From: CAVSJO01 sp963728445
GTDB lineage: Bacteria; Gemmatimonadota; Gemmatimonadetes; Longimicrobiales; RSA9
Assembly (NCBI GenBank): GCA_963728445.1
Contig: CAVSJO010000006.1
Coordinates: forward strand, 558,001-622,000
Direction: 5' to 3'
DNA: 64,000 nucleotides
A program made the translations under genes and the position numbers. Shown here piece after piece: positions 31,587 through 41,927 of this stretch; the first letter of the stretch is position 1, and each line of letters starts with the position of its first letter. The notes under the pieces were generated by a model. It was not told the DNA's origin and searched no databases. It saw nothing but the letters and a program-made list of their open reading frames with translations.

Positions 31587-32756
31587 ATGGGCATCGGAGT
31601 ACGACTCCGCTGGACCCCTGTTACAGGGTTGCTCTGTCTGCTCGCCGTCGGGTGCGGTGTCGACGACGCACCCCGGGATCCGATCGTCTTCGCGAGCGTC
31701 TACAACACGTCCGGCTTCCAGGCGCTCCTGGACGTGCCGTCGTCGAACGGCAGCAAGCTGGCCGCCTCGGAGCTCAACGGGAACGGCGGCGTGCTCGGCC
31801 GCAAGCTGGTGCTCCGGTCCGTCGAGGGGGCGAGCGACCCCGACGAGCTGGCGTCGGCGAGCGAGCAGCTGCTGAGCGCGGACGAGAGCGTCGTCGCCCT
31901 CTTCGGGCTCTCGGATACGGACATGGTGCTGGCAGTGGCGCCGGCGGCCGCCGCCCACCATCGGGTCTTCCTGACGAGCGGCGCCACGTCGCCCCTGCTC
32001 CCCGACCAGGTTCCCGATTACCTCTTCCTCGCCTGCTTCGGAGACAACGTGCAGGCCGCCGCGGGTGCCGAGTGGGCGTACGACGATCTCGGCGCCAGGA
32101 CCGCCGTCGTGCTGTTCGACCCGAACGAGAGCTACACGGCGCTGCTGCGGGGCTACTTCGCGGAGGGCTTCACCGGGCTGGGCGGCACCGTCGTCGAGAC
32201 CGAAGCCATCGATCCCAGGACCGACCCGATCACGCTTCCGGCGATCGGCAATCCGGACCTCGTCTTCCTGGCCGTGCAGACGGCGGAGGACGCCGCCCGG
32301 GTCGTCCCGATGCTGCGTGCGGCGGGATACGCCGGGCCGATCCTGGGCGGGGACGGGTACGACTCCGACGCCACCTGGGCCGGGCACCCGGACATCTCCG
32401 ACGTCTACTTCACGACCCACGTCTACCTGGGCGACGACAGCCCGAACCCCCAGGTCCTCGCCTTCCTGGACGCGTGGAACGCCGCCTACCCGGGGCAGCC
32501 CCCGAGCGCGTTCGCCGCGCTGGGCTTCGACAGCGTGATCCTTCTCGCGACGGCCATCGAAGCGGAAGGCTCGGCCACCCCTTCGGCCGTCCTTTCAGGG
32601 TTGTCGAGTCTCGAAGGCTTTCCGGGGGTGACCGGGACGATCAGCTTCCGCGGGAGCGACCGGATTCCGACGAAGAGCGTCACGGTCCTGCGAATCGTGG
32701 ACGGACGGCAGGCGTTCGTTGCCGAGGTAACGCCGCAAAGCGTGCCCGCCCCCTGA
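31587..32756 (+). CDS. LivK-like periplasmic substrate-binding lipoprotein
   Basis: 389-aa type I periplasmic binding protein. The lipobox LLAVGC (Cys near residue 23) predicts lipidation. The body has two Rossmann-like lobes: VVALFGLSDTDMVLAVAPAAAAHHRVFLTSGATSPLL and AAGAEWAYDDLGARTAVVLFDPNESYTALLRGYF are the typical branched-chain-amino-acid-receptor patterns. No LivHMGF transporter genes are nearby, so it may act as a stand-alone receptor or serve a transporter elsewhere. ATG 31587 follows GGGAGA. It lies 88 bp after the PadR-linked membrane protein, possibly in the same transcript. Confidence 0.88.
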   Translation: MGIGVRLRWTPVTGLLCLLAVGCGVDDAPRDPIVFASVYNTSGFQALLDVPSSNGSKLAASELNGNGGVLGRKLVLRSVEGASDPDELASASEQLLSADESVVALFGLSDTDMVLAVAPAAAAHHRVFLTSGATSPLLPDQVPDYLFLACFGDNVQAAAGAEWAYDDLGARTAVVLFDPNESYTALLRGYFAEGFTGLGGTVVETEAIDPRTDPITLPAIGNPDLVFLAVQTAEDAARVVPMLRAAGYAGPILGGDGYDSDATWAGHPDISDVYFTTHVYLGDDSPNPQVLAFLDAWNAAYPGQPPSAFAALGFDSVILLATAIEAEGSATPSAVLSGLSSLEGFPGVTGTISFRGSDRIPTKSVTVLRIVDGRQAFVAEVTPQSVPAP

Positions 32757-32782
32757 CTCGGAACGCTCAACGTCCCCGCGAA

Positions 32783-32992
32783 TCAGGGCCGCCTCACTCC
32801 GGATCGAACGAATGGAACCACCGCGAGCGCAGCGGCGATGGCCAGGATCGCGACGCCGATCCAAAGGGAGAGCGGGTCCGCCACCCCGTCATCGTACCAG
32901 TCTGCCATGTACAGCCCGACCTGCGCCCCGCCGATCACCGCCACGATGAGCGTGGCGGACATCCAGGCGACCGACACCTCGGCGCGTTTCAC
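32783..32992 (-). CDS. small two-TM membrane protein
   Basis: 69-aa protein with two hydrophobic helices (AWMSATLIVAVIGGAQVGLYM and LSLWIGVAILAIAAALAVVPFV) joined by an acidic loop. I do not recognise a family. It starts at GTG 32992 without a clear ribosome-binding site. It converges on the LivK-like gene and is 57 bp after the DUF1801 gene on its own strand. Confidence 0.5.
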   Translation of the reverse strand: MKRAEVSVAWMSATLIVAVIGGAQVGLYMADWYDDGVADPLSLWIGVAILAIAAALAVVPFVRSGVRRP

Positions 32993-33049
32993 GGTAGCGA
33001 TGCATTCAGGGCGTTCATCCTCCCGCTCTCCGCTTCCCGTTCACTCGCT

Positions 33050-33487
33050 TCAGCTGACCGCGCGCTTCACGAGCTCCTTGATGCGCCCCTCCTCCGCGGC
33101 GCCGAGCTCCTTCAATGCGTACGACGTCGGCCACATGGCGCCGTCGTCGAGGCTCGCCTTGTCGCTGAAGCCGAGCGTCGCATAGCGCGCCTTGAACTTG
33201 GCCGCGCTCTGGAAGAAGCACACGACGCCGTCGTCGTTTGCGTACGCCGGCATCCCGTACCATGTCCGCGGCTTCAGGTCCGGGGCCGTCGCCCGGACGA
33301 GCTCGTGCAGCCGTTCGGCCATGGAGCGGTCGGGCTCCGGCATCTCGGCGATCTTCTCCCGGACGTCGCTCTCGCCGTCCGCCTTCCTTCCGCCCGCCGC
33401 CGCCTTCAGCTCCCGGGCGCGCTCCTTCATCGCGGCCTTCTCGTCCTCCGTGAAACCGGCGTTCTGATCCCTCTTCTTCGCGGCCAA
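33050..33487 (-). CDS. DUF1801/YdhG-like protein
   Basis: 145-aa protein. The N-terminal third is a charged helix (TEDEKAAMKERARELKAAAGG). The core EPDRSMAERLHELVRATAPDLKPRTWYGMPAYANDDGVVCFF is the DUF1801 (iron-chaperone-like, YdhG) fold, with the WYGMPAY signature. It starts at TTG 33487 behind a good GAGGAGG ribosome-binding site, an unusual start codon well supported here. Members are linked to iron handling in some bacteria, but this has not been shown for this type. Confidence 0.85.
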   Translation of the reverse strand: MAAKKRDQNAGFTEDEKAAMKERARELKAAAGGRKADGESDVREKIAEMPEPDRSMAERLHELVRATAPDLKPRTWYGMPAYANDDGVVCFFQSAAKFKARYATLGFSDKASLDDGAMWPTSYALKELGAAEEGRIKELVKRAVS

Positions 33488-33506
33488 GACAGCCTCCTCG
33501 ATCCCG

Positions 33507-34046
33507 TCAGGAACATCCCGGTCCCCGACACTCCAGGGTCACGAACAGCTCCGAATGGATCTTCCAGGCGCCGTCGACGCGGCGCCAGTACGCCGCATAG
33601 CGACCGCCGACGTGGGTCGCCCCCTCGGCCGTGGTCCATGTCCCCACCCAACGGCCGACTTCGGCGGCACGCTCCCCCGCGTCGGCGACTTCCACGGACT
33701 CCGGCGTCCGCACGTACCGGAGGTCCGCGGCGCGGGCGAAGAGCCCCGTCCACACCTCCCTCTCCCCGTCGCGGCCCTGGGCCAGGGTCCCGGCGCCGGC
33801 CGTGACCTGGTAGGACGGGTCCATGAACGAGAGCACCCCGTTCACGTCGTGGCGGGCGATGGCCGCGTTCGACGCCGCCCGCAGTCCGCGAACGGTGTCC
33901 GCGGGCGTCTGCGCATCAGCGCGCGCCGCCGGAACCGCCGCGACCATGGCCGCGATCGACACGGCTCGAAGGGCGAACGCCCGAAGGCCGAGGCAGCGCA
34001 GCGGACCCTGACGTCGTTGGGTTAGTGCACAGAGGATGTTCGGCAT
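33507..34046 (-). CDS. secreted SnoaL/NTF2-like protein
   Basis: 179-aa protein with an N-terminal signal-like helix (LRAVSIAAMVAAVPAARADA) followed by a nuclear-transport-factor-2-type cone fold: TVRGLRAASNAAIARHDVNGVLSFMDPSYQVTAGAG, YVRTPESVEVADAGERAAEVGRWVGTW and YAAYWRRVDGAWKIHSELFV. This is the DUF4440/SnoaL-like group; members are cyclases, isomerases or ligand-binding proteins. I use ATG 34046; an ATG at 34082 is in frame. It is divergent from the MarR gene. Confidence 0.82.
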   Translation of the reverse strand: MPNILCALTQRRQGPLRCLGLRAFALRAVSIAAMVAAVPAARADAQTPADTVRGLRAASNAAIARHDVNGVLSFMDPSYQVTAGAGTLAQGRDGEREVWTGLFARAADLRYVRTPESVEVADAGERAAEVGRWVGTWTTAEGATHVGGRYAAYWRRVDGAWKIHSELFVTLECRGPGCS

Positions 34047-34130
34047 GACGGGAATATGGGCCGGGCGAGGTCGTCGGCTCAATAGCCGTCGCCCACAGCC
34101 GCCTTGCGCCCGTCATCCGCGTCCAGTAAC

Positions 34131-34143
34131 GTGTTGTCAACAC
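34131..34143. promoter_or_regulatory. palindrome upstream of the MarR gene (probable operator)
   Basis: GTGTTG-T-CAACAC, a perfect 13-bp dyad 22 bp before the MarR start codon and inside the intergenic region shared with the divergent SnoaL-like gene. MarR proteins typically bind such dyads over their own promoter. Confidence 0.7.
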
Positions 34144-34165
34144 ATACTTGCGGAGACGCGCGATC

Positions 34166-34636
34166 ATGACCCTGCGGGAACGGCTGAAGGTCAGGGGATT
34201 CGAGACGCCCGCCCAGGAGGCGGTGCTCAGCCTGCTGGTGGCGGCCGGCCACGTCGAACGGGCGCTGGAAGACGTGTGTGAGAAACACGGATTGACCCAC
34301 GTGCAGTACAACGTGCTGCGCGTGCTGCGTGGGGCGGGCGACGAGGGACTGCCGCGCTATGCCATCGCCGAGCGGCTCATCGACCACGCGCCGGACGTGA
34401 CGCGGCTGCTGGATCGGCTGGTCCGGGACGGACTGGCGGAGCGGTACCGGTCGGCGGAGGACAAGCGTCTCTCGCTGACCCGCATCACGGCGCGCGGACT
34501 GGAGCGGCTGGACGGGATGGACGCGGCGATCCGGGCGTGTCATGAGCGGTCGACGGCGCGACTGACGGTCGGCGAGCGACGTCGCCTGGCGAGCCTGTGC
34601 GGGGCCCTGGTGCCGCGGACGAGCACGAGCGACTGA
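34166..34636 (+). CDS. MarR-family transcriptional regulator
   Basis: 156-aa winged-helix regulator. LTHVQYNVLRVLRGAGDEGLPRYAIAERLIDHAPDVTRLLDRLVRDGLAERYRSAEDKRLSLTRIT spans the DNA-binding helices and the wing with its D-R pair (EDKR). CGGAG lies before ATG 34166. It is followed 45 bp later by a metallo-beta-lactamase-fold gene, which it probably regulates together with itself through the palindrome at 34131. The ligand is unknown. Confidence 0.93.
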   Translation: MTLRERLKVRGFETPAQEAVLSLLVAAGHVERALEDVCEKHGLTHVQYNVLRVLRGAGDEGLPRYAIAERLIDHAPDVTRLLDRLVRDGLAERYRSAEDKRLSLTRITARGLERLDGMDAAIRACHERSTARLTVGERRRLASLCGALVPRTSTSD

Positions 34637-34681
34637 CGTGCGGGGCGCACGACGATCATCGAAACGGGAGCGAAGGAATAG

Positions 34682-35182
34682 ATGACGAACTGGATCTGCA
34701 GCACGTGCGGCACGCAGTACAGGGAGTCGGAGACGCCGCCGGAGGCGTGTCCTATCTGCCAGGACGAGCGGCAGTACGTGGGAGCGGGCGGGCAGCAGTG
34801 GACGACCCTCGACGCGCTGCGGGCGAGGCACCGGGGCACGCTCGAGCCCATCGAGCCGGGGCTGTTCGGTCTCGGCATGACGCCGTCGTTCGCCATCGGG
34901 CAGCGGGCGCTGCTCGTGCAGTCGCCGGGCGGGAACGTGCTGTGGGACTGCATCGACCTGCTGGACGACGAGACGGTGCGGCGGGTGCATGCGTTGGGGG
35001 GAATCACGACCATCGCCATCAGCCATCCGCACTACTACACGACGATGGTCGAGTGGGCGCGCGAGTTCGACGCCCACGTAGTGCTGCACGGGGCCGACCG
35101 GGAGTGGGTCATGCGCCCGGACCCGGCGATCCGCTTCTGGGAGGGGGAGACGCTGGAGCTGGAGGCTGAGGCTGGAGGCTGA
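34682..35182 (+). CDS. truncated metallo-beta-lactamase-fold protein with N-terminal zinc ribbon
   Basis: 166-aa protein. Residues 1-35 are a rubredoxin-like zinc ribbon (ICSTCG, then CPICQDER). LFGLGMTPSFAIGQRALLVQSPGGNVLWDCIDLLDDETV and ISHPHYYTTMVEW follow as in MBL-fold proteins of this architecture, which I know as about 270-290 aa. After WEGETLELEAEAGG the frame ends in a (GGCTGA)n-type repeat, and the second half of the fold, with the remaining metal ligands, is missing. AAGGA precedes ATG 34682. It was probably inactivated or shortened by the repeat. Confidence 0.75.
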   Translation: MTNWICSTCGTQYRESETPPEACPICQDERQYVGAGGQQWTTLDALRARHRGTLEPIEPGLFGLGMTPSFAIGQRALLVQSPGGNVLWDCIDLLDDETVRRVHALGGITTIAISHPHYYTTMVEWAREFDAHVVLHGADREWVMRPDPAIRFWEGETLELEAEAGG

Positions 35183-35200
35183 GGCTGAGGCTGAGGCGGG
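35160..35200 (+). repeat. (GAGGCT)n-type hexanucleotide repeat
   Basis: GGAGGCTGAGGCT followed by GGAGGCTGAGGCTGAGGCT and one more GAGGC unit. It overlaps the last codons and stop of the truncated MBL gene. Replication slippage here is a plausible cause of the truncation. Confidence 0.85.
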
Positions 35201-35281
35201 GGCGACTGCGCGCGCGGCGCGGGGCGGTCGCCGGCTCACTCCACGGCCGTTGGGGCCGCGTGGTGGCGGGCGTGATCTGCC

Positions 35282-36592
35282 TCAGGCCGCGGGCTCGATC
35301 TCTACGACGGGGTCGCGTCTGAACACGTAGAGCGCGGCGCCGACGAGGAGGGCGACCGCACCGGCCAGGAGGCTGGCCGGATCGGAGCTGGCGACGAGGG
35401 CGAGGGAAACGACGAGGGCCGCGCCGGGCACAAGCATGCCGCCGGGAAGCCGGAGCGCCGCCGGGTGGTCTCCGAACCGCCGCCGCAGGACGGGCACCGC
35501 CGCGGCGGTCGTCACGTAGGCGAACAGCCGGGCGATGACGGAGACGAGGGCGAGGGTGACAAAGGACCCCGTGGCGGCGAGGGCGCCGGCGGCCACACCC
35601 TGGACGACGATGGCCACGGCGGGCGTCCGGTAGCGCGGATGGATCCGGGCCATGGCGGCGGGTCCGTAGCCATCGGCGGCGAGGGCGAGGGCGAAGCGGG
35701 GCCCGGCCAGGGTGCTGCTCGCGTTGGTGCCGAGCATCGAGACCAGGGCGCCGACGGTGAGCAGGAGCGCCGCGGCGGGTCCGGCAAAGCCGCGGGCGGC
35801 TTCGGCAAGGGGCGAGGCGGATTCTGCCAGATTCGGCAGCGTGCCTACGGACACGATCTGCACCAGAAGGTAGAGCGTCGTGATGATCCCGATGCTGGCG
35901 ATCAGCGCGAAGGGGATGTCGCGCCGGGGGTTCCGGTACTCGCCCGCGGCGGCTGGCACGTTCTCGAACCCGGCGTAGGCGAAGAGGAGGAGCAGGGCCG
36001 TGCGCCCGAGGCCGGTGGAGCTCGGTGCCTTGATGGCCACCACGTCGCCCCAGTGGACGAACCAGATTCCGACGAGCACGAAGAAGAGCAGCGGCACAGA
36101 CTTGCCGATCAGCAGGACGACCGTCGCGCGCGCGCCGGCCTTCACGCCGACGACGTTGATCCAGGTCAGGAAGGCGAGGGGCAGGAGCACGACGGCCAGG
36201 CGGCCCCAGCCGGCCGCGGCTCCGGGCCAGAGGAAGCTGGCGGCGAGGGCCATTCCGTTGGCGATGGACGCGCTGGATGCGACGCGGGAGAGCCAGGACG
36301 TCCAGCCCACCTGGCAGGCGGCGAAGGGGCCGAACGCCTCCCGGGCGTAGAGGTACGGGCCGCCCGGCTCCTCGAAGTGGCTCGCGGCCTCCGCGAAGCA
36401 CAGCGCGATCAGCCCGATGGCCAGTCCTGCGACCACGACGGCGATCGTGCTGGCGGCACCCAGCACGGCCGCGGCCGCGGCGGGCAGCAGGAAGACGCCG
36501 CTGCCCACGATCTGGTTGAGGGAGATGGAGACCACCTCCCAGCGGGAGACCGCGCGCACGAGGCCGGGTGAAGTTCTGGGTTCGGATGCCAT
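35282..36592 (-). CDS. APC-family amino-acid permease
   Basis: 436-aa inner-membrane transporter with about twelve hydrophobic segments. SRWEVVSISLNQIVGSGVFLLPAA is TM1 with the unwound G-S/T-G substrate motif (VGSGVF). CFAEAASHFEEPGGPYLYAREAFG is the conserved TM2-3 loop (EPGGPYLY), and FAYAGFENVPAAAGEYRNPRRDIPFAL is the TM6 region. No substrate can be deduced. It starts at ATG 36592 and is divergent from the GH47 gene. Confidence 0.92.
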   Translation of the reverse strand: MASEPRTSPGLVRAVSRWEVVSISLNQIVGSGVFLLPAAAAAVLGAASTIAVVVAGLAIGLIALCFAEAASHFEEPGGPYLYAREAFGPFAACQVGWTSWLSRVASSASIANGMALAASFLWPGAAAGWGRLAVVLLPLAFLTWINVVGVKAGARATVVLLIGKSVPLLFFVLVGIWFVHWGDVVAIKAPSSTGLGRTALLLLFAYAGFENVPAAAGEYRNPRRDIPFALIASIGIITTLYLLVQIVSVGTLPNLAESASPLAEAARGFAGPAAALLLTVGALVSMLGTNASSTLAGPRFALALAADGYGPAAMARIHPRYRTPAVAIVVQGVAAGALAATGSFVTLALVSVIARLFAYVTTAAAVPVLRRRFGDHPAALRLPGGMLVPGAALVVSLALVASSDPASLLAGAVALLVGAALYVFRRDPVVEIEPAA

Positions 36593-36696
36593 CGGGAGCC
36601 GGATGGGGGAAGGGTGCGGTGCCGACGCCGACCGTATACCTTCGCCGCCGCGAAAGTCAACGATCTCGGGACGTCACGAATCCCAGGCGAGGCTGC

Positions 36697-38193
36697 ATGG
36701 CACGGATCGCAGGATGGAGAGGCGGAAGGGGAGCGCGGGTCCGGGCGACGTCGGTCGGCGCGGCAGTGGCCGCCCTCGCGATGGGCGGGTGTGCCTCATT
36801 CGGGAGCAGGGCCGCGCCGCCGGAAATGGTCGGAGAGGTGGCGACGTCGGGGCAGGCGGCCGTTCCCGGGGCGGCACCGGCCAAAGCCCCGGCCGGATCG
36901 GACTCCGCAGTGTCCGCAGCGGACACGGTCATGGCGAACCGCGTCCGGCGGGAGTTCCTGCACGCGTGGGACGGCTACCGCCATTACGCCTGGGGCCACG
37001 ACGAGCTGAAACCGCTCTCGAAGACGTGGCGGGACTGGTACGCGACGTCGCTGCTCATGACGCCCGTCGACGCCTACGACACCATGCTGCTCATGGGACT
37101 GGACTCGGTGGCGGCCGACACGAAGCGGCTGATCGTCGATTCGCTGTCGTTCGACGTGGACGACGACGTGCAGGTCTTCGAGGTGACGATCCGGCTGGTG
37201 GGCGGGCTGCTCACCGCCTACGAAATGGACGGCGACCGCCGCTTTCTCGCCCTGGCCGAGGATCTGGGCGAACGGCTGCTGCCGGCGTTCGACACGCCGA
37301 CGGGCATGCCGTACCGGTTCGTGAACCTGCGGACCGGCGCGGTGCGGGATTCGGCGAGCAACCCGGCGGAGATCGGCACGCTGATGCTCGAGTTCGGCCG
37401 CTTGTCGGAGGCCACCGGGCGGCCGGAATTCCGGGACGCGGCGAAGAAGGCGATCACGGCGGTCTTCGAGCGCCGTTCGTCCATCGGGCTCGTGGGCGAG
37501 CAGATCGACGTGCGCACGGGCGAGTGGCTGAACCGGGACTCCCACGTGAGCGGCGCCATCGACAGCTACTACGAGTACCTGCTCAAGTCGTGGCTGCTGT
37601 TCGGGGACGCGGACTTCAAGACGATGTGGGACGCCAGCATCGGCCCCGTGAACGCGTACCTGTCCGACACGCGCTTCGGGGGGCTGTGGTACGGCCACGT
37701 GGACATGAACACGGGGCGACGCACCCACCGCTGGTTCGGCGCGCTGGACGCGTTCTTCCCTGCCGTCCTCGACCTCGGCGGGGACGCGGGCCGGGCGGAG
37801 CGCCTCATGGACTCCGTGTACCGGATGTGGACCTTCTTCGACGTGGAGCCGGAGGTCATGGACTACGGGGACATGGCAGCGGTCTACGCCGCCTACCCGT
37901 TGCGGCCGGAGGCCCTCGAGTCCGCGTACTACCTGTGGACGACGACGCACGACCCGAAGTACCGGGTCATGGGGAAGGACATGTTCGAGCGCATCGTCCG
38001 GTACGGGCGCACGGACGTCGGCTACGCCTCCATCGCGGACGTCGGGACGAAGGAGCAGCGGGACGCGATGCCGTCGTTCCTGCTGGCGGAGACGTTCAAG
38101 TACGCGTACCTGCTGTTCGCGGGGGACGCGGCGCTGGATTTCGATTCCGTGATCTTCAACACGGAGGCGCATCCGCTGAAGCGGGGGCGGTGA
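36697..38193 (+). CDS. GH47 alpha-1,2-mannosidase (class I), lipoprotein
   Basis: 498-aa glycoside hydrolase family 47 protein. Residues 1-32 end in a lipobox (ALAMGGC, Cys32). The catalytic (alpha/alpha)7 barrel is complete: FLHAWDGYRHYAWGHDELKP, TPVDAYDTMLLMGL, FEVTIRLVGGLLTAY, EIGTLMLEFGRLSEATGR, VSGAIDSYYEYLLK, LRPEALESAYYLWTTTHDPKY, MPSFLLAETFKYAYLLF and FNTEAHPL, the last holding the Ca2+-coordinating Thr. GH47 enzymes trim alpha-1,2-linked mannose from high-mannose N-glycans and are mainly eukaryotic, so a bacterial copy implies scavenging of fungal or other eukaryotic glycans or yeast mannan. ATG 36697 is the natural start. Confidence 0.93.
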   Translation: MARIAGWRGGRGARVRATSVGAAVAALAMGGCASFGSRAAPPEMVGEVATSGQAAVPGAAPAKAPAGSDSAVSAADTVMANRVRREFLHAWDGYRHYAWGHDELKPLSKTWRDWYATSLLMTPVDAYDTMLLMGLDSVAADTKRLIVDSLSFDVDDDVQVFEVTIRLVGGLLTAYEMDGDRRFLALAEDLGERLLPAFDTPTGMPYRFVNLRTGAVRDSASNPAEIGTLMLEFGRLSEATGRPEFRDAAKKAITAVFERRSSIGLVGEQIDVRTGEWLNRDSHVSGAIDSYYEYLLKSWLLFGDADFKTMWDASIGPVNAYLSDTRFGGLWYGHVDMNTGRRTHRWFGALDAFFPAVLDLGGDAGRAERLMDSVYRMWTFFDVEPEVMDYGDMAAVYAAYPLRPEALESAYYLWTTTHDPKYRVMGKDMFERIVRYGRTDVGYASIADVGTKEQRDAMPSFLLAETFKYAYLLFAGDAALDFDSVIFNTEAHPLKRGR

Positions 38194-38318
38194 GGCGGCG
38201 CAGGGCTCACGCGGAGGCGCGGAGCCGCGGCGGCGCCGCTTCATGCTTGTCGCCGAACCCGCGGCGCCCCTCGAGGGTAGATCTCCCGACCTCCAATTCC
38301 GGACGAAAGAAAGACCGC

Positions 38319-40329
<2,011 letters not shown>

Positions 40330-40331
<2 letters not shown>

Positions 40332-40395
40332 ACGGCGGGAGTTGAACAGCGGGAGTTGAACAGCGGGGGTGAACAGCGGGGGTGAACGGCGGGGA
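40330..40395 (+). repeat. five tandem 13-14-bp repeats
   Basis: Units GAACGGCGGGAGTT, GAACAGCGGGAGTT, GAACAGCGGGGGT (twice) and GAACGGCGGGG start immediately at the ABC-F stop codon. They may be a slippage product; no protein or hairpin is evident. Confidence 0.85.
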
Positions 40396-40439
40396 AACGA
40401 CGGCGGGGGCTCGCGGGTGGGCGCGTTCTGCCATGGATG

Positions 40440-40468
40440 TGCCCCACGGTCGCGGCTTTCGTGGGGCA
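40440..40468 (+). promoter_or_regulatory. hairpin enclosing a ribosome-binding site
   Basis: TGCCCCAC (40440-40447) pairs perfectly with GTGGGGCA (40461-40468). The second arm contains the G-rich ribosome-binding region and the first base of the ATG of the four-helix-bundle gene. If it forms in the mRNA it would hide the start site. Confidence 0.55.
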
Positions 40469-40842
40469 TGGCGAAGCTCAAGATGCAGGAGGCCGCCGAA
40501 GAGCTCGTTCGCGAGGTGGACAAGCTGCTCCCGCGCGCGCGGCGGCGGTCGCCGAACGCGGCGGATCACCTCGAGCGTGCGGCCGAGGCGGTCGATTTCA
40601 ACATCGGCGAGGGCATCGCGGCGCTGCGGCCTCGTGTGAAAGTCTGGGTCTACGAGATCGCGAAGCGTGAAGCCGGCGAAGTGCGCGTGATCCTGAACCG
40701 CCTCGTGTTCAAGGGCGTATTCACGTCTTCCGAAGTCCGCCGCGCGATGAGCCTCGCCACAGTCACGACCGCGATGGTATCAAGCGCAATGCGCACGCTG
40801 TCCAGCGACTCAACCGCAACCGAGTCCCGCCACAACGAATGA
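40468..40842 (+). CDS. four-helix-bundle protein (23S rRNA IVP-like)
   Basis: 124-aa helical protein. EEAAEELVREVDKLLPRARRRSPNAADHLERAAEAVDFNIGEGIAA and WVYEIAKREAGEVRVILNRLVFKGV follow the PF05635 pattern (AAxSIxxNIAEG-like, here AVDFNIGEG), known first from intervening sequences of 23S rRNA genes. It is stand-alone here, with no rRNA nearby. ATG 40468 is overlapped by the hairpin described. The family often associates with retroelements or variable loci; its role is unknown. Confidence 0.85.
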   Translation: MAKLKMQEAAEELVREVDKLLPRARRRSPNAADHLERAAEAVDFNIGEGIAALRPRVKVWVYEIAKREAGEVRVILNRLVFKGVFTSSEVRRAMSLATVTTAMVSSAMRTLSSDSTATESRHNE

Positions 40843-40863
40843 CCGCAGTTCTGCGTCACGTGC

Positions 40864-41901
40864 TCAGCCGGCCGCGGGCTCCGCCCTCGGGCTCGGCGCC
40901 TGCGACGTCGCCATGGCCGCACGGCTCGCCGCCACGAGCGTGCGCAGCCGGGAGACGATGAAGGAGCCCAGAACCAGCACGATCGCCAGCGCCTGCGCCG
41001 CGAGCGTCTCCACCGTCGGGAAGACCGCGAACCAGAGACCCATCCAGTCGGGCATGCCTCGCAGCGCGTGGATCGGGGTCGTTGAAAGCCACCCGGCGAG
41101 CTGCATCTCCTGCGCCTGCTCCCCGACCATCACCGTCAGCACGGCGCCGAGCATCACGCCGGTGAAGACGAGCATCTTCTTGTACGGAAGCCGTCGATTC
41201 GCCACGAACGTGAGGACCGCGACAACGGAGGTGAGGGCGAGCCCGACCAGCACGCCGTCGAGAACCGGCCCGCCGCCGAGGCGGAGCCGGTAGCTCTGCA
41301 GGAAGAGCACGACCTCGAACCCTTCCCGATACAGCGACGTGAAGCCCAGGAGGATCAGGCCGAGGACCAGCTTCGGCGTCGCCCCGCCGTCCTCGGCTTC
41401 CTCCATCAGCCGCTTCTTCCGGACGTTGTGCATCCGGATCCACCCGGTCCAGTAGACCTTGTGGAAGAACCAGTTCATGACCACGAGGAGGACGACGATA
41501 GCCAGCAGGCCCGTCGCGGCCTGGACCTGCAGCGCCGGCATGTTCTCCGTGAGCTGGTCGACGATGCCGATCGCGGCGAACCAGGTGATCAGCGTGGCGC
41601 CGAAGGCGACACCGGCCCCCGCAGCGACGGGGCGCCGGTGCGACGCCCTCGGCCCCGTCATCGTCGCCGTGATGGCCGCCAGCACCAGGATGCACTCCAG
41701 CCCCTCCCGGAAGACCAGCACGCCGATGTCGAGCACCCCGGCGTAGTGGCCCGTGCCCGCGGCCAGCGGGTCCGGATTGCCGGCCCGGGCGAAGATGCTC
41801 CACGCCACCGCAGCAGCGACGCCCAGGCACGCGACGCCCGCGGCCACGACGGCGGCTCGCTTTCCGAGGGTCGTCTTCTGTACTGCAGGTGCCTGCTGCA
41901 T
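40864..41901 (-). CDS. FTR1-family iron permease
   Basis: 345-aa membrane protein. VLVFREGLECILVLAAI and LYREGFEVVLFLQSYRL are the two REGLE/REGFE motifs of ferric or ferrous iron permeases, each inside a helix, with about seven hydrophobic segments. I start it at ATG 41901 because the alternatives (ATG 41937, TTG 41943) lie within a Fur-box-like palindrome and would add a non-family extension. Bacterial relatives (EfeU) work with EfeO/EfeB, which are absent here. It probably imports iron under limitation. The hmuTUV-like cluster follows within 2 kb on the other strand. Confidence 0.9.
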   Translation of the reverse strand: MQQAPAVQKTTLGKRAAVVAAGVACLGVAAAVAWSIFARAGNPDPLAAGTGHYAGVLDIGVLVFREGLECILVLAAITATMTGPRASHRRPVAAGAGVAFGATLITWFAAIGIVDQLTENMPALQVQAATGLLAIVVLLVVMNWFFHKVYWTGWIRMHNVRKKRLMEEAEDGGATPKLVLGLILLGFTSLYREGFEVVLFLQSYRLRLGGGPVLDGVLVGLALTSVVAVLTFVANRRLPYKKMLVFTGVMLGAVLTVMVGEQAQEMQLAGWLSTTPIHALRGMPDWMGLWFAVFPTVETLAAQALAIVLVLGSFIVSRLRTLVAASRAAMATSQAPSPRAEPAAG

Positions 41902-41927
41902 CCGGGTCCGGCGCTCGCGTTGGAGTT

